Positions 8,501-17,022 of a stretch of DNA of 64,000 nt are shown in pieces. Numbering within the stretch: position 1 is the first letter of the stretch; every line of letters starts with the position of its first letter. Below the pieces are notes generated by a model, which was not told where the DNA came from, did no database searches, and saw only the letters and a list, made by a program, of their open reading frames with translations. Origin of the DNA: Halanaeroarchaeum sp. HSR-CO. Lineage in GTDB: Archaea; Halobacteriota; Halobacteria; Halobacteriales; Halobacteriaceae. The stretch covers positions 62,001 to 126,000 of the forward strand of contig NZ_CP087724.1 of assembly GCF_024972755.1 (NCBI RefSeq), read 5' to 3'. The position numbers and the translations under genes are program-made.

Positions 8501-9960
8501 CGGCTCCGAGCGAACGACTGGCGGGCGACCTTCCCATCGTCGACGCCGAGGCGGCCGCGGAGATAGTCCCCGACGACGCCACCGTCGCCGTCAGCGGCTT
8601 CGGAAGCGTCGGCAACCCGAAAGCTGTACCGTCGGCGCTCGCCCGGGCTGCCGAATCTGGGCGCGACCTCTCGCTCTCGATCGTCTCGGGCGGGAGTACC
8701 GGCGAACAGATCGACACACAACTGATCGAGGCCGACGCGATGGCCCGCCGGTACCCGTTTCAGGGACGCTCGACCTCCAGGAAGGCGATCAACGATCGTC
8801 GGGTCGCATTCCAGGACACGCACATCGCCCGCCTCGGCGAGAGCGTCGAACTGGGCACGTTCGTCGACGCGGACGTCGCCATTATCGAGGCCGTCGCGGT
8901 CGAACCGGGGCGGCTCGTCCCGTCGACCTCAATCGGCCACACGCCCTCGTACATCGCAGCGGCGGACGAGGTCATCGTGGAAGTCAACGAGAGCCAGCCT
9001 ATCGAACTCGCCGAGGTTCACGACGTCTTCCGGCCCGGTCTGCCGCCCCACCGCGGCCCGATCCCGCTCTCCGCCCCGGGTGAACGGATCGGCGATCCGT
9101 GGGTCGAATTCGACGATTCGAAACTCCGGGGTGTCGTGCTCACGGACGATCCGGATACGCCCTACAGTTTCCGGGAGCCGACGGAGACAGATCAGCGGAT
9201 CGCCGACAATTTCGCCTCGTTCATGGCCCAGGAAATGGAACGCAATCCGGCCCTCTCGGAGACGATTCGTCTCCAGTTCGGCGTCGGGAGCATGGGCAAT
9301 GCCCTCATGGGTGCTCTCAGCTCCTTCGAGACCGGTGGTCGGCCGCTGGAGTACTACGGCGAGGTGATCCAGGACGGGATGCTCGACCTGCTGGAGGACG
9401 GCACCTTCCGTGACGCGAGTGCCACGTCGCTCGCGCTCTCCGAGGACGGCCAGGCACGGTTGTTCGAGAATATCGAACGGTACGACGACGAGATCGTGTT
9501 ACGCCCGGCGGACATCTCCAACAGGGCCGAACTCATCGACCGCTTCGGGGTGGTCGCGGTCAACAGTGGCGTCGAGATCGACATCTACGGGAACGTCAAC
9601 TCGACCCACGTGAACGGAACTCGCATGTTGAACGGGATCGGTGGGAGCGGGGACTTCAACCGGAACGGCGTGGTCTCTGTTACCGCCCTTCCCTCCACCG
9701 CCGCCGGGGGCGATATCTCGCGGGTGCGACCGGCCGTCACGCACGTGGATCATACCGAGCACGACATCTCAGTCATCGTCACTGAACACGGGGTCGCCGA
9801 TCTGCGTGGACTCTCCCCGGTCGAACGGGCCCAGGAGATCATCACCGAATGCGCTCATCCCGACTATCGCGATCGACTCAACGACTATCTCGACCACGCC
9901 AGCGAAGAGGCGGGCCACACGCCTCACGACCTCGACGTCGCGTACAGCTGGCTTGACTGA
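8497..9960 (+). CDS. Acetyl-CoA hydrolase/transferase family CoA transferase
   Basis: 487 residues if started at the ATG that overlaps the preceding stop. A much longer frame exists upstream, but it runs through the MaoC gene and is a shadow. Family signatures are TVAVSGFGSVGNPK near the start, YYGEVIQDGMLDL with the Glu that forms the CoA thioester in Cat1/AarC-type enzymes, and GIGGSGDFNRN and VTEHGVADLRG near the end. The reaction is likely CoA transfer between acetyl- or succinyl-CoA and a carboxylic acid. With the upstream dehydrogenase and hydratase this supplies activation, dehydrogenation and hydration of one acid. The exact acid is not determined. Confidence 0.9.
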   Translation: MTAPSERLAGDLPIVDAEAAAEIVPDDATVAVSGFGSVGNPKAVPSALARAAESGRDLSLSIVSGGSTGEQIDTQLIEADAMARRYPFQGRSTSRKAINDRRVAFQDTHIARLGESVELGTFVDADVAIIEAVAVEPGRLVPSTSIGHTPSYIAAADEVIVEVNESQPIELAEVHDVFRPGLPPHRGPIPLSAPGERIGDPWVEFDDSKLRGVVLTDDPDTPYSFREPTETDQRIADNFASFMAQEMERNPALSETIRLQFGVGSMGNALMGALSSFETGGRPLEYYGEVIQDGMLDLLEDGTFRDASATSLALSEDGQARLFENIERYDDEIVLRPADISNRAELIDRFGVVAVNSGVEIDIYGNVNSTHVNGTRMLNGIGGSGDFNRNGVVSVTALPSTAAGGDISRVRPAVTHVDHTEHDISVIVTEHGVADLRGLSPVERAQEIITECAHPDYRDRLNDYLDHASEEAGHTPHDLDVAYSWLD

Positions 9961-10270
9961 TCGAGCGGCGGCGTCGGGACGACTCTCGCCGGGTAACGCC
10001 ATCTATCTGTCGCGTTTGTTCGAATAATTTGGAGCACCCGCGAGACGGCTCTGGAAACGGTTTTCGGCCGCGATATTTCGGATCATCTCGTAATACGGCG
10101 TCCGAAACGGGCTATCAGCCGTTCGAATAACTCCAACGAATGACAACCGGATAGCTCGATCCGATAGCGGGGTGGCTATCTTTACAGCAATATGGATGTA
10201 AAGGCAGACGGAATATCTGGAAGAGGGGGTGTGCATTTTCCGGGCTGGTCGACGGTCGGATATCTCGCTG
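9961..10270. other. Intergenic region without a recognised gene
   Basis: About 310 bases between the CoA transferase and the frameshifted gene. I see no credible gene. Short AT-rich patches are scattered through it. Confidence 0.45.
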
Positions 10271-10700
10271 CTACTCGGCCCTCTCGCCGGGCGAACGGTC
10301 AGCCTCCGCGATGTCGTCCAGTATCGGTTCGAGATACGGTACATCGGTGGGGGTTCGACAATTGGGACGTGCCCGGTTCCAACACGATAGCGCCTACCGA
10401 ACACCCGAGGACGGCGGGTCGATCGCGGTCCAGCGCGTCGATGAATCCCACGACGAACGTCGGGTCGTCGTGACCGGTCGTGATTGCTTCCTCGTCGACG
10501 GTCACCGCGTGCTCGCGGGCTCCGAAGGCGACCCGTATCGTCGACTCGAAGCCCCGTGTGTAACCATCGAACTGTTCGTCCTGGCTGACGGCATCGACGG
10601 CGGCGACGAGCCATCGCCGATCGGGGACGGTTGCCGTTTTGTCCCGCCTGGCCGAACCCGATGAATCGTTCTCGTGGGTGCGCTGTTTGGGACTGTCCAT
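10271..10700 (-). pseudogene. Frameshifted small gene of unknown function
   Basis: The reverse strand reads a plausible acidic haloarchaeal protein from an ATG at 10700 (MDSPKQRTHEND) through RRWLVAAVDAVSQDEQFDGY and DPTFVVGFIDALDRDRPAV to LEPGTSQLSNP. There the frame degrades into Arg-rich sequence. Moving by one base at the C5 run near 10350 restores a convincing end, TDVPYLEPILDDIAEADRSP then stop at 10271. The intact product would be about 142 residues. It does not match a family I can name; a faint likeness to sterol-carrier (SCP-2) folds is not strong enough to assign. A TATA-like patch at 10763-10777 could be the promoter. It is either a recent pseudogene or a homopolymer sequencing error. 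Confidence 0.5.
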
Positions 10701-11330
10701 CGCCGATTCCGAACCCGTGTTCGATCGAGACCCACGCTGAATGCAGGCCGCACGCAAACATACTATTTATGATATAAAAACACTCCTACCAGTTTCCAGT
10801 AATACTACTCGCCCCGTCTATCTCGGTTGATTCACCACTCGAAATGCAGCGGGTATCGGCGGGTATCGACCCGAACACGGCGACGTGTTGTCACACGTCC
10901 GGATAGTTCCGGTGGGATTCGATTGGCATCGGTGGCTGGTGTCGTATTCCTGCTGGGGCCTCGCAGAAACGATGTATCTCCGTGGGTAGCCCCTGACTGT
11001 ACCGAAATCGTCGTTCCTATCCTCACGCTCTAGCGACGGATACGCCGGTTCGACGACCGGGGGTATCACGCGCAGCGAGCACGCCTGAGACCTCTGGTTG
11101 CTGATCGATATGCGGTGGTGTGAGACCAAAACAATACGAAAATTTACTATATGTGTATTTTGATACTACGGTGCAGCGAACGGATGAGACCGATCCGTAA
11201 TTCGGCCTCCGCTTTCCCGGGACGTCTACAGGCGGAACAGGCCGAGTGCCTCGAGGCTGGACCCCGAGGCGTCTACACGGACAGACGTCGGTGACCCAAT
11301 GGTTAACCGCTGAGATGCCGTACCACGGAC
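10701..11330. other. Long AT-enriched intergenic region
   Basis: About 630 bases with two AT-rich islands, at 10755-10800 and 11130-11170 (TTTACTATATGTG). Both look like promoters, but no convincing reading frame follows either. Frames at 10818-11129 are Arg/Ser/Pro-rich with no motif. A TTAA core near 11301-11306 may serve the peroxiredoxin. The region may be decayed sequence. Confidence 0.4.
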
Positions 11331-11828
11331 ATGGTTACCGAAGGTGACGCGGCCCCAGATTTCACCGTCCCTCGGGCGAACGGGGCGGCCTACAACGACG
11401 TCGAACCGTTCACGTTGTCCGACCATCTCGGATCGGGACCGGTCAACCTGGCGTTCTACCCGGCGGCGTTCACGAACGGCTGCACGGCAGAGATGTGTTC
11501 GTTCCGCGATTCGATGCACGAATTCGACAGCGTGAACGCGTCGGTCTACGGGATCAGCGTCGATCTGCCGTTCGCGCAGAACGTCTGGATTCAGGAGCAC
11601 GACCTCAACTTCCCCATGCTCTCGGACTGGACCCACGAGGTCATCCACGAGTACGACGTGGTCGATCCCGCCATGTACGACATGATAGAAGTTGCTGAAC
11701 GGAGCGTCTTCGTACTCGACGAGAGGGGGACGGTCGCGTATCGGTGGGTTCGTGACGGCGACAATCCCGATTTCGATCGGTTCGTCGACGATCTGTACGA
11801 CGTGGTCGCCTCGGTGTCGACGTCGTAA
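11331..11828 (+). CDS. Peroxiredoxin (AhpC/TSA, Bcp-like)
   Basis: 165 residues, thioredoxin fold. The peroxidatic motif P-x3-T-x2-C is present as PAAFTNGC with Cys51. A second Cys lies five residues on (CTAEMC, Cys56), the spacing of the resolving Cys in BCP/PrxQ-type enzymes. The C-terminal half (RSVFVLDERGTVAYRWV) is the standard strand pair. It should reduce hydrogen peroxide or organic peroxides in the cytoplasm using a thioredoxin-like donor; the tandem thioredoxin-fold protein at 15622 is a candidate. A TTAA core about 27 bases before the ATG points to a leaderless transcript. The flavoenzyme gene that follows, if an oxidase, would itself produce peroxide. Confidence 0.9.
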   Translation: MVTEGDAAPDFTVPRANGAAYNDVEPFTLSDHLGSGPVNLAFYPAAFTNGCTAEMCSFRDSMHEFDSVNASVYGISVDLPFAQNVWIQEHDLNFPMLSDWTHEVIHEYDVVDPAMYDMIEVAERSVFVLDERGTVAYRWVRDGDNPDFDRFVDDLYDVVASVSTS

Positions 11829-11891
11829 GGTCCTCGGGCTGGGCCTCCCGGATGGATAGTGTTTATCTAAATTCACGGATAATCGTGGCAT

Positions 11892-13016
11892 ATGGTGGAC
11901 CCGATCGTCGTCATCGGTGCAGGGATCGCGGGTGCGAGTACTGCGTATCACCTCACCGGACGAACTGATCGACCGGTCCGCGTCATCGAGCGGGGGGCGA
12001 TCGCCGCGGAGACGACTGGTAAATCGACCGCCGTGTTTCGGTTCCACGGGGAACCGACCCTCGACCGGATGAAGCGATACGCGCTGGAGACGTTCAACGA
12101 GTTTCTGGCCGACGCCGCCGCCATGACCGAGTACGAACCACTGGGCGGGCGCCTGGAGGTCGCCACGAGCGAGGCGGCCGCCGAGGACGTACGAGCCGTC
12201 GACGCACCCATAGCAGCCCACGTGGATCCAGCCGATCTCGACGAGACACTTCTGTTCCCGCAACTCGCGACAGACGTACTCGAAGCCGCCGTGTTCCTCC
12301 CCAATGCTGGCTACTTCCGACCCACTGAGCTGACCTTCGAATTCGTCGAACGCGCCGAAAAACGGGGCGCGACATTCGTCGAGGGTACGACCGTCCGGGG
12401 CGTTTCGACCGAGGGCGGGCGGGTGACTGGCGTCGAGACCGATTCGGAGACCATCGAGGCCCGTGCCGTCGTGAGCGCGGCCGGCCCCTGGAACCTCCAG
12501 GTGGGTCGGAGTGCGGGTGTCGAACTACCGATTCGACACACGCTTGCGCCGATCCTCCGGCTGGAACCGCTCGCCGATCGTGTCACCACGATTCCGAATA
12601 TCGTCCACGAGGACACGGGGTATTACCTCCGCGGATCGGCCAACGGCGAGGTTCTCGTCGGCCACTCTCCGGGCGATTACGAGGCCGGTACCGAATACGA
12701 CCCGGCGACGGTCAGCAACTCGGTTCCCGCGGAGATCCGGAAGAACGCGATCGACGTTATCGAGTTGCTCGTTCCGTCGCTCATCGATTCCGACATCGTC
12801 GAGGAGTGGGCCGGCGTCCGATCCCGTATCCCGGACGAACGCCCGATGGTGGGGCCCGCCGGTCCGGACGGGTTGTATTTCGTCGCCTTCCACTCGGAAG
12901 GACTCCAGCTCGCCACCGCGGCCGGTCGTCGGGTGGCGGAGATCGTGACCGGCGAATCGGACCCCGGCGACCTGTCCCCGGAACGGTTCGAGAACCATCC
13001 AGACGCGGACTTCTAA
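11892..13016 (+). CDS. FAD-dependent oxidoreductase, DAO family
   Basis: 374 residues, the size of monomeric sarcosine or D-amino-acid oxidase-like proteins. The FAD-binding Rossmann motif opens the protein (IVVIGAGIAGASTAYHL), with Glu at the end of the second strand (VIERG). A substrate domain follows, and the C-terminus has GPDGLYFVAFHSEGLQLATAAG, the second FAD contact. The family oxidises secondary or D-amino acids or related amines; the substrate is unknown. A GTTTATCT box lies 26 bases before the ATG. It may function with the peroxiredoxin 63 bases upstream. Confidence 0.9.
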   Translation: MVDPIVVIGAGIAGASTAYHLTGRTDRPVRVIERGAIAAETTGKSTAVFRFHGEPTLDRMKRYALETFNEFLADAAAMTEYEPLGGRLEVATSEAAAEDVRAVDAPIAAHVDPADLDETLLFPQLATDVLEAAVFLPNAGYFRPTELTFEFVERAEKRGATFVEGTTVRGVSTEGGRVTGVETDSETIEARAVVSAAGPWNLQVGRSAGVELPIRHTLAPILRLEPLADRVTTIPNIVHEDTGYYLRGSANGEVLVGHSPGDYEAGTEYDPATVSNSVPAEIRKNAIDVIELLVPSLIDSDIVEEWAGVRSRIPDERPMVGPAGPDGLYFVAFHSEGLQLATAAGRRVAEIVTGESDPGDLSPERFENHPDADF

Positions 13017-13032
13017 CCCGTCCGGACGCGAA

Positions 13033-13779
13033 TCACTCGATCCGCATCGGCCGCATCGCGTCGGTAATCAGTCCCACGCCCCCCGATTCGAACGCCGTTC
13101 CCACCGTCGATGGACCCGTCTCCGCGAGCCACGCCCAGTACTCCTCGAGGGCGTCGTAGTATTCGAGCATGTTCGGATGGAAGAGCATCATCGCCCCGTT
13201 TTCGGCCTGTTCGCTGAGTCGTTCGAACGCCGTTTTCGGGTCGGCGCCTTCGTTCAGCAGGATCAGATCGTATGGATGGGCCGGCTCCCGGAACGCGAGG
13301 TCCGCGGGAACTTCGGCATCGGTGCGACCGAGGACCCAACTCAGACCCAGTTCGTCGACGACTCGCAGCGTGGCCTCGTTCACCGTCTGTCGGGGGGCGA
13401 TAAACCCCTCGGGTGTGACGCCGGCGGCCGCTTCGATCGCCTCGTAGCCTCTGGTGAGGTTCTCTCTGACGAGGTCGTACTCGATGGTCTCACAGGCCAG
13501 ATGTCGGTGCCCGTGGAGGACGATCTCGTGTCCGGCATCGTCGAGATACGCGATGGTGTCGGCGAACCGCTCGGCCTCCCGCCCGAGGAAGGAGAAACTG
13601 CTCGTGGCACCCTCGGCGGCTAATCGATCGGCGAGGCGGACGTAATCGTCGTGGGTCCACTCGCCGAGATTGTGGAAGGCCCGGGCTGTTCGTAACCGGT
13701 CGTTTTGCCCCTTCTCGGCGATCACTTCGAAATACGTCTCGACTTCCCGCTGTCGCAGGTCGGAAACGTCTTTCATCAT
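13033..13779 (-). CDS. Polysaccharide deacetylase (NodB-like) family protein
   Basis: 248 residues. The NodB-homology core includes GATSSFSFLGREAERF near residue 55, a metal-binding HGHRH motif (LHGHRHLAC) near residue 90, and a late LFHPNM with another possible metal-ligand His. Such enzymes remove N- or O-acetyl groups, or hydrolyse related C-N bonds, on sugars using a divalent metal. No signal peptide is visible, so it probably works in the cytoplasm, perhaps on a nucleotide sugar or small amide. It is convergent with the DAO gene, with 16 bases between stops. The first convincing Met pair is at 13779. Confidence 0.85.
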   Translation of the reverse strand: MMKDVSDLRQREVETYFEVIAEKGQNDRLRTARAFHNLGEWTHDDYVRLADRLAAEGATSSFSFLGREAERFADTIAYLDDAGHEIVLHGHRHLACETIEYDLVRENLTRGYEAIEAAAGVTPEGFIAPRQTVNEATLRVVDELGLSWVLGRTDAEVPADLAFREPAHPYDLILLNEGADPKTAFERLSEQAENGAMMLFHPNMLEYYDALEEYWAWLAETGPSTVGTAFESGGVGLITDAMRPMRIE

Positions 13780-14155
13780 CGATCGATTGGGACCCCCTCT
13801 TCATAAACCGCATACCTCCAGACTGGACGTGACCGAACGCGATGTGTCCGCGGTGGCCGAGGCGCGCGGACGACGCACGGATCGACACGCGGAGATGCCG
13901 ATGATCGGTTGGACCCACGCCGTCCACGCCTTCCCGATCGATTTCGGTCCGAACACCGCGTCGTGACTCGACGAGGGCGAACGCCACCGTGACCGATCTC
14001 GGCGATGCGAGGAGCCCCAGACACCACGGGGGCTCGGTACCAGGTTCGCGAACTCGTCCCGCTGATCGACGACGCCGACCGAGTCGACGGTAAACCGGCG
14101 CTCCGACGCCGCGGTGTGTAAACGCTTTTTTCCCGGCACACTGTAGCCGAGTAGC
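13780..14155. other. Divergent intergenic region
   Basis: 376 bases between the deacetylase and HMG-CoA reductase starts. A T-rich box (CTTTTTTC) lies about 26 bases before the reductase ATG. A short plus-strand frame ending near 13966 reads IGWTHAVHAFPIDFGP, but no start, family or context supports it as a gene. Confidence 0.45.
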
Positions 14156-15430
14156 ATGGACTCCCGAATCTCCGGGTTCTACAAGCTATCCGTCGAGGAC
14201 CGACGCGAGACAATCGCCGAACTGGCCGACCTCTCCGAGGAGGCCGTCGAAGCGCTCGGAGGCGTCGGACTGGACGACGTCCGGGCGGATACGGTGAGCG
14301 AGAACGTCATCGGCACCCTCGAGTACCCGTTGTCGGTCGCGACCAACTTCCGCATCGACGGCGAGGACACACTGGTGCCGATGGCCGTCGAGGAGACCAG
14401 CGTCGTGGCAGCGGCGTCGTACGCCGCACGGATGGCTCGCGAGGAGGGTGGGTTCCGGACCGACGTCAGCGGCCCCATCATGATCGCGCAGATCCAGGCG
14501 GTGGACGTCGACGACCCCCACGCGGCGAAGATGCGCATCCTCCAGGCCGAAGACGACCTCATCGAACTCGCCAACGAACAGGACCCGGTCCTCGTGAAGT
14601 TCGGCGGTGGCTGTGAGTCAGTCGAGGTCCGCGTCATCGACACGCCCCGGGGCGAGATGGTCGTCTCCCATCTCATCGTGAACGTCCAGGATGCGATGGG
14701 CGGGAACGCGGTCAACTCGATGGCCGAGGCGCTCGCCCCCGAGATAGAGGACCTGACTGGTGGTGACGTCGAACTGCGTATCCTCTCGAACCTCGCCGAC
14801 CGTCGTCTCGCGCGGGCAACCTGTCGTGTCCCGCCGGAGATGCTGGCCGACGACGACAGCGACCTCACGGGCGAAGAGGTTCGCGACCGCATCGTCGACG
14901 CCTGGGCGTTCGCCGAGGGCGACCCGTATCGTGCGGCCACCCACAACAAGGGCATCATGAACGGTATCGACGCGGTGACGACCGCGACGTTCAACGACTG
15001 GCGGGCCATCGAGGCCGGCGCACACACCTACGCCGCGATGGGTGGTTACGACTCCCTGACGACCTACGAGGTGGACGCGGACGGCTACCTCTCCTGTGCC
15101 ATCGAACTGCCGATCCAGGTCGGCACGGTCGGCGGTGCGACCCAGCTCCAGCCGGTCGCGGGGGCGGCCATGGAGATCCTCGACGTCGACTCCGCCGACG
15201 AACTCGCCGGCGTCTTCGCGGCGGTGGGTCTGGCACAGAACCTCGCCGCCCTCCGCGCGCTCACCAGCGAGGGCATCCAGCAAGGCCACATGAGCCTCCA
15301 CGCGAAGAACATCGCCATCCAGGCTGGCGCTCCCGGCGAGATCGTCGACGAGGTCGCCGAACGCATGGTCGAGGAGGACGCCGTCCGCCAGGACCGTGCC
15401 GAGGAGCTCATCGACGAGTTGACGTCCTGA
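14156..15430 (+). CDS. Hydroxymethylglutaryl-CoA reductase, class II type
   Basis: 424 residues, almost exactly the length of the class II enzyme of Pseudomonas mevalonii. Class II motifs are present: SENVIGTLEYPLSVATNF, PMAVEETSVVAAAS (acidic pair at 79-80), DAMGGNAVNSMAEALAP, LRILSNLADRRLA, HNKGIMNGIDAV with Lys266, NDWRAIEAGAH with Asp282, and QGHMSLHAKN with the catalytic His. Lys and Asp fall one residue from the known positions 267 and 283. The class I signature DAMGMNM is absent. The enzyme interconverts HMG-CoA and mevalonate. The genetically best-known haloarchaeal enzymes are class I, so this is either an alternative biosynthetic enzyme for archaeal lipids or a catabolic one. It stands alone. 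Confidence 0.93.
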   Translation: MDSRISGFYKLSVEDRRETIAELADLSEEAVEALGGVGLDDVRADTVSENVIGTLEYPLSVATNFRIDGEDTLVPMAVEETSVVAAASYAARMAREEGGFRTDVSGPIMIAQIQAVDVDDPHAAKMRILQAEDDLIELANEQDPVLVKFGGGCESVEVRVIDTPRGEMVVSHLIVNVQDAMGGNAVNSMAEALAPEIEDLTGGDVELRILSNLADRRLARATCRVPPEMLADDDSDLTGEEVRDRIVDAWAFAEGDPYRAATHNKGIMNGIDAVTTATFNDWRAIEAGAHTYAAMGGYDSLTTYEVDADGYLSCAIELPIQVGTVGGATQLQPVAGAAMEILDVDSADELAGVFAAVGLAQNLAALRALTSEGIQQGHMSLHAKNIAIQAGAPGEIVDEVAERMVEEDAVRQDRAEELIDELTS

Positions 15431-15586
15431 TTCGGTTCGTAACGGGACGCACAATATTGTCTGCCGTTGCTATGGTACTATCTCGCACGAATTGGTGGAA
15501 TACCATCCACAATATCGGGGTTACATCGAGGTAACCGTCCGAAAATGCGACTTCCCGTCCGATTCGATCGATCGAGAAGCCCAACA

Positions 15587-15595
15587 CATTTATGC
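15587..15595 (+). promoter_or_regulatory. TATA box of the tandem thioredoxin-fold gene
   Basis: CATTTATGC lies 30 bases before the ATG at 15622. A 10-base palindrome ACAATATTGT further upstream near 15451 could be an operator. Confidence 0.5.
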
Positions 15596-15621
15596 TGTGG
15601 GTGGTATAGTGTTGGATACAG

Positions 15622-16263
15622 ATGGCAATACTCTCCGATCAGAACCGCAGCGACGTCGAGGAGGTCTTCGCCGAAATGTCCGAGGAAGTTACGGCGTACA
15701 TCTTCACCGACGACTGCGAATACTGCGACGACACTGTCGAACTCAACGAGGAACTGGAAGAACTGACAGACAACTTCACCGTCGAGGTCCACGACCTCGA
15801 CAGCGCCCTCGCCGAGGAGTACGACGCCGCACGCCACGGCAGCGGTCCGGTCACCGTCCTGACCGACGGCGAACTGAAGGGCGTCCAGTACTTCGGCATT
15901 CCGTCGGGCCAGGAGTTCGGCGCCTACGTCCGTGACATCGTCGCGGTCTCCACCGGCGAGACGGGTCTCGACGACGACATCAAGGCCGAACTGGCCGAGA
16001 TCGACGAGGAAGTCAACCTGAAGGTCTTCGTCACGCTGACCTGCCCGCACTGCCCGCGGGCGGTCGAGACGGCCCACAAGTTCGCCATCGAGAACGAGAA
16101 CATCACCTCCGAGATGGTGGAGGCCCAGGAGTTCATGGAGCTCTCCCAGGAGTTCGGCGTCCAGGGCGTCCCGCAGGTGAACATCAACGATCACGACGGA
16201 CAGTTCACCGGCGCCCAGCCCGAGGCACAGTTCCTCGAGCAGATCCAGCGCTCGCTCAACTAA
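15622..16263 (+). CDS. Tandem thioredoxin-fold protein disulfide oxidoreductase
   Basis: 213 residues with two thioredoxin/glutaredoxin folds, the layout of archaeal protein disulfide oxidoreductases (PDO). Each fold carries a CxxC active site: CEYC at residues 32-35 and CPHC at 141-144. The second fold has the cis-Pro loop (GVPQVNIN). PDO proteins exchange disulfides with client proteins and can pass electrons from a thioredoxin reductase to peroxiredoxins, so the peroxiredoxin at 11331 is a plausible client. It is strongly acidic and has no signal peptide, so it is cytoplasmic. It forms a single-gene unit with its own TATA box. Confidence 0.9.
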   Translation: MAILSDQNRSDVEEVFAEMSEEVTAYIFTDDCEYCDDTVELNEELEELTDNFTVEVHDLDSALAEEYDAARHGSGPVTVLTDGELKGVQYFGIPSGQEFGAYVRDIVAVSTGETGLDDDIKAELAEIDEEVNLKVFVTLTCPHCPRAVETAHKFAIENENITSEMVEAQEFMELSQEFGVQGVPQVNINDHDGQFTGAQPEAQFLEQIQRSLN

Positions 16264-16348
16264 CGACGAAACGGCAATCGGTTTCTTCGATCCATCGCCA
16301 CCGAGCGACCCCTATCGGCGATCCGTCCGGGGCTACCGCGCCAGTACC

Positions 16349-16366
16349 GTATGACGATCGTCATAC
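16349..16366. promoter_or_regulatory. Perfect 18-bp palindrome
   Basis: GTATGACGA is followed directly by its exact reverse complement TCGTCATAC. It lies in the convergent gap between the PDO gene and cgi121, about 85 bases after the PDO stop. It could bind a dimeric regulator or form a cruciform. There is no T tract, so it is not a classical terminator. Confidence 0.5.
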
Positions 16367-16476
16367 ACCCGTCAGCCATCCGCGGGCGCCGTTTCGACTG
16401 GAGACTGCCACCCGTCGGTTCCCCTCCCCGGGTCCCGGTTGCAGTCGAAGTGAGATAATCGCAGTACTGCGGCGAC

Positions 16477-16503
16477 TTTCCACCCCTTGGTTTCCACTGG
16501 AAC
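16477..16503 (-). other. ORB-like element (possible Orc1/Cdc6 binding site)
   Basis: On the minus strand this reads TTCCAGTGGAAAC followed by CAAGGGGTGG. That is the dyad plus G-rich half typical of archaeal origin recognition boxes. It starts just after the cgi121 stop codon. Only one copy is seen and no orc1/cdc6 gene is in the window, so it may be an isolated Orc1 site rather than an origin. Confidence 0.4.
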
Positions 16504-17022
16504 TCACTTCTCGACGTCCAGGAGGGCGACCCGCTCGCAGACCAGCGATTGGAGCGACGCGTCCGACGCGGCTCGTTCGGGGTCGGTGACGTCGAAGTAG
16601 TTTGCAATCAGGTTGGGGTCGGTCTGGCCGAACGCATCGTCGGGGGCGACGACGGTCTCGACCTCCTCGGCGACGCGCTTCTCGTCGGGGCCATCGACGA
16701 CGACGAGGACCGAACTCGTACCCGGCTCGAGCCCCATCTCCAGGGCCTGTTCGATCTGTCGCCGGCCGGCCGCATAACAGAGTATCTCGACGGCCCGGTC
16801 GTCGGCGACGTTCTCGCCGCGCTCCATGGACCGATTGGCGTGCTCGACCGCCGTCTCGAGGTGTCGGCGCCCCGCGACGTACCGGGCGTCGAACGCCTGG
16901 ACCGCCGTTCCAGGGCGGCTCGCGCCGTCGAGTTCGGCCACGAACGCGTCGACGGACGCGTAGGCTGGCGTCTCGGCCGGGGCGTCCTCGCCGATGTGGA
17001 CTCGTCCCTCGACGACCCGCAT
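16504..17022 (-). CDS. cgi121: KEOPS complex subunit Cgi121
   Basis: 172 residues. Features of Cgi121 are the central ARYVAGRRHLETAVEHANRSME segment, the helix AVEILCYAAGRRQIEQALEMG and the strand SSVLVVVDG. KEOPS, with Kae1, Bud32 and Pcc1, makes the threonylcarbamoyl adenosine modification at position 37 of ANN-decoding tRNAs, and Cgi121 helps recruit the tRNA. Its start codon overlaps the Hel308 stop by one base (TGATG), so the two are translationally coupled; I recall this pairing in other haloarchaea. An ORB-like element follows its stop. Confidence 0.85.
   Translation of the reverse strand: MRVVEGRVHIGEDAPAETPAYASVDAFVAELDGASRPGTAVQAFDARYVAGRRHLETAVEHANRSMERGENVADDRAVEILCYAAGRRQIEQALEMGLEPGTSSVLVVVDGPDEKRVAEEVETVVAPDDAFGQTDPNLIANYFDVTDPERAASDASLQSLVCERVALLDVEK

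Noticed and set aside
10003-10761. 252-residue minus-strand frame
   Set aside because: Arg/Ser-rich and without motif; the neighbouring frames, joined at a C run, look far more protein-like.
10818-11129. 103-residue minus-strand frame in the long intergenic region
   Set aside because: Composition is unlike haloarchaeal proteins and there is no motif or partner.
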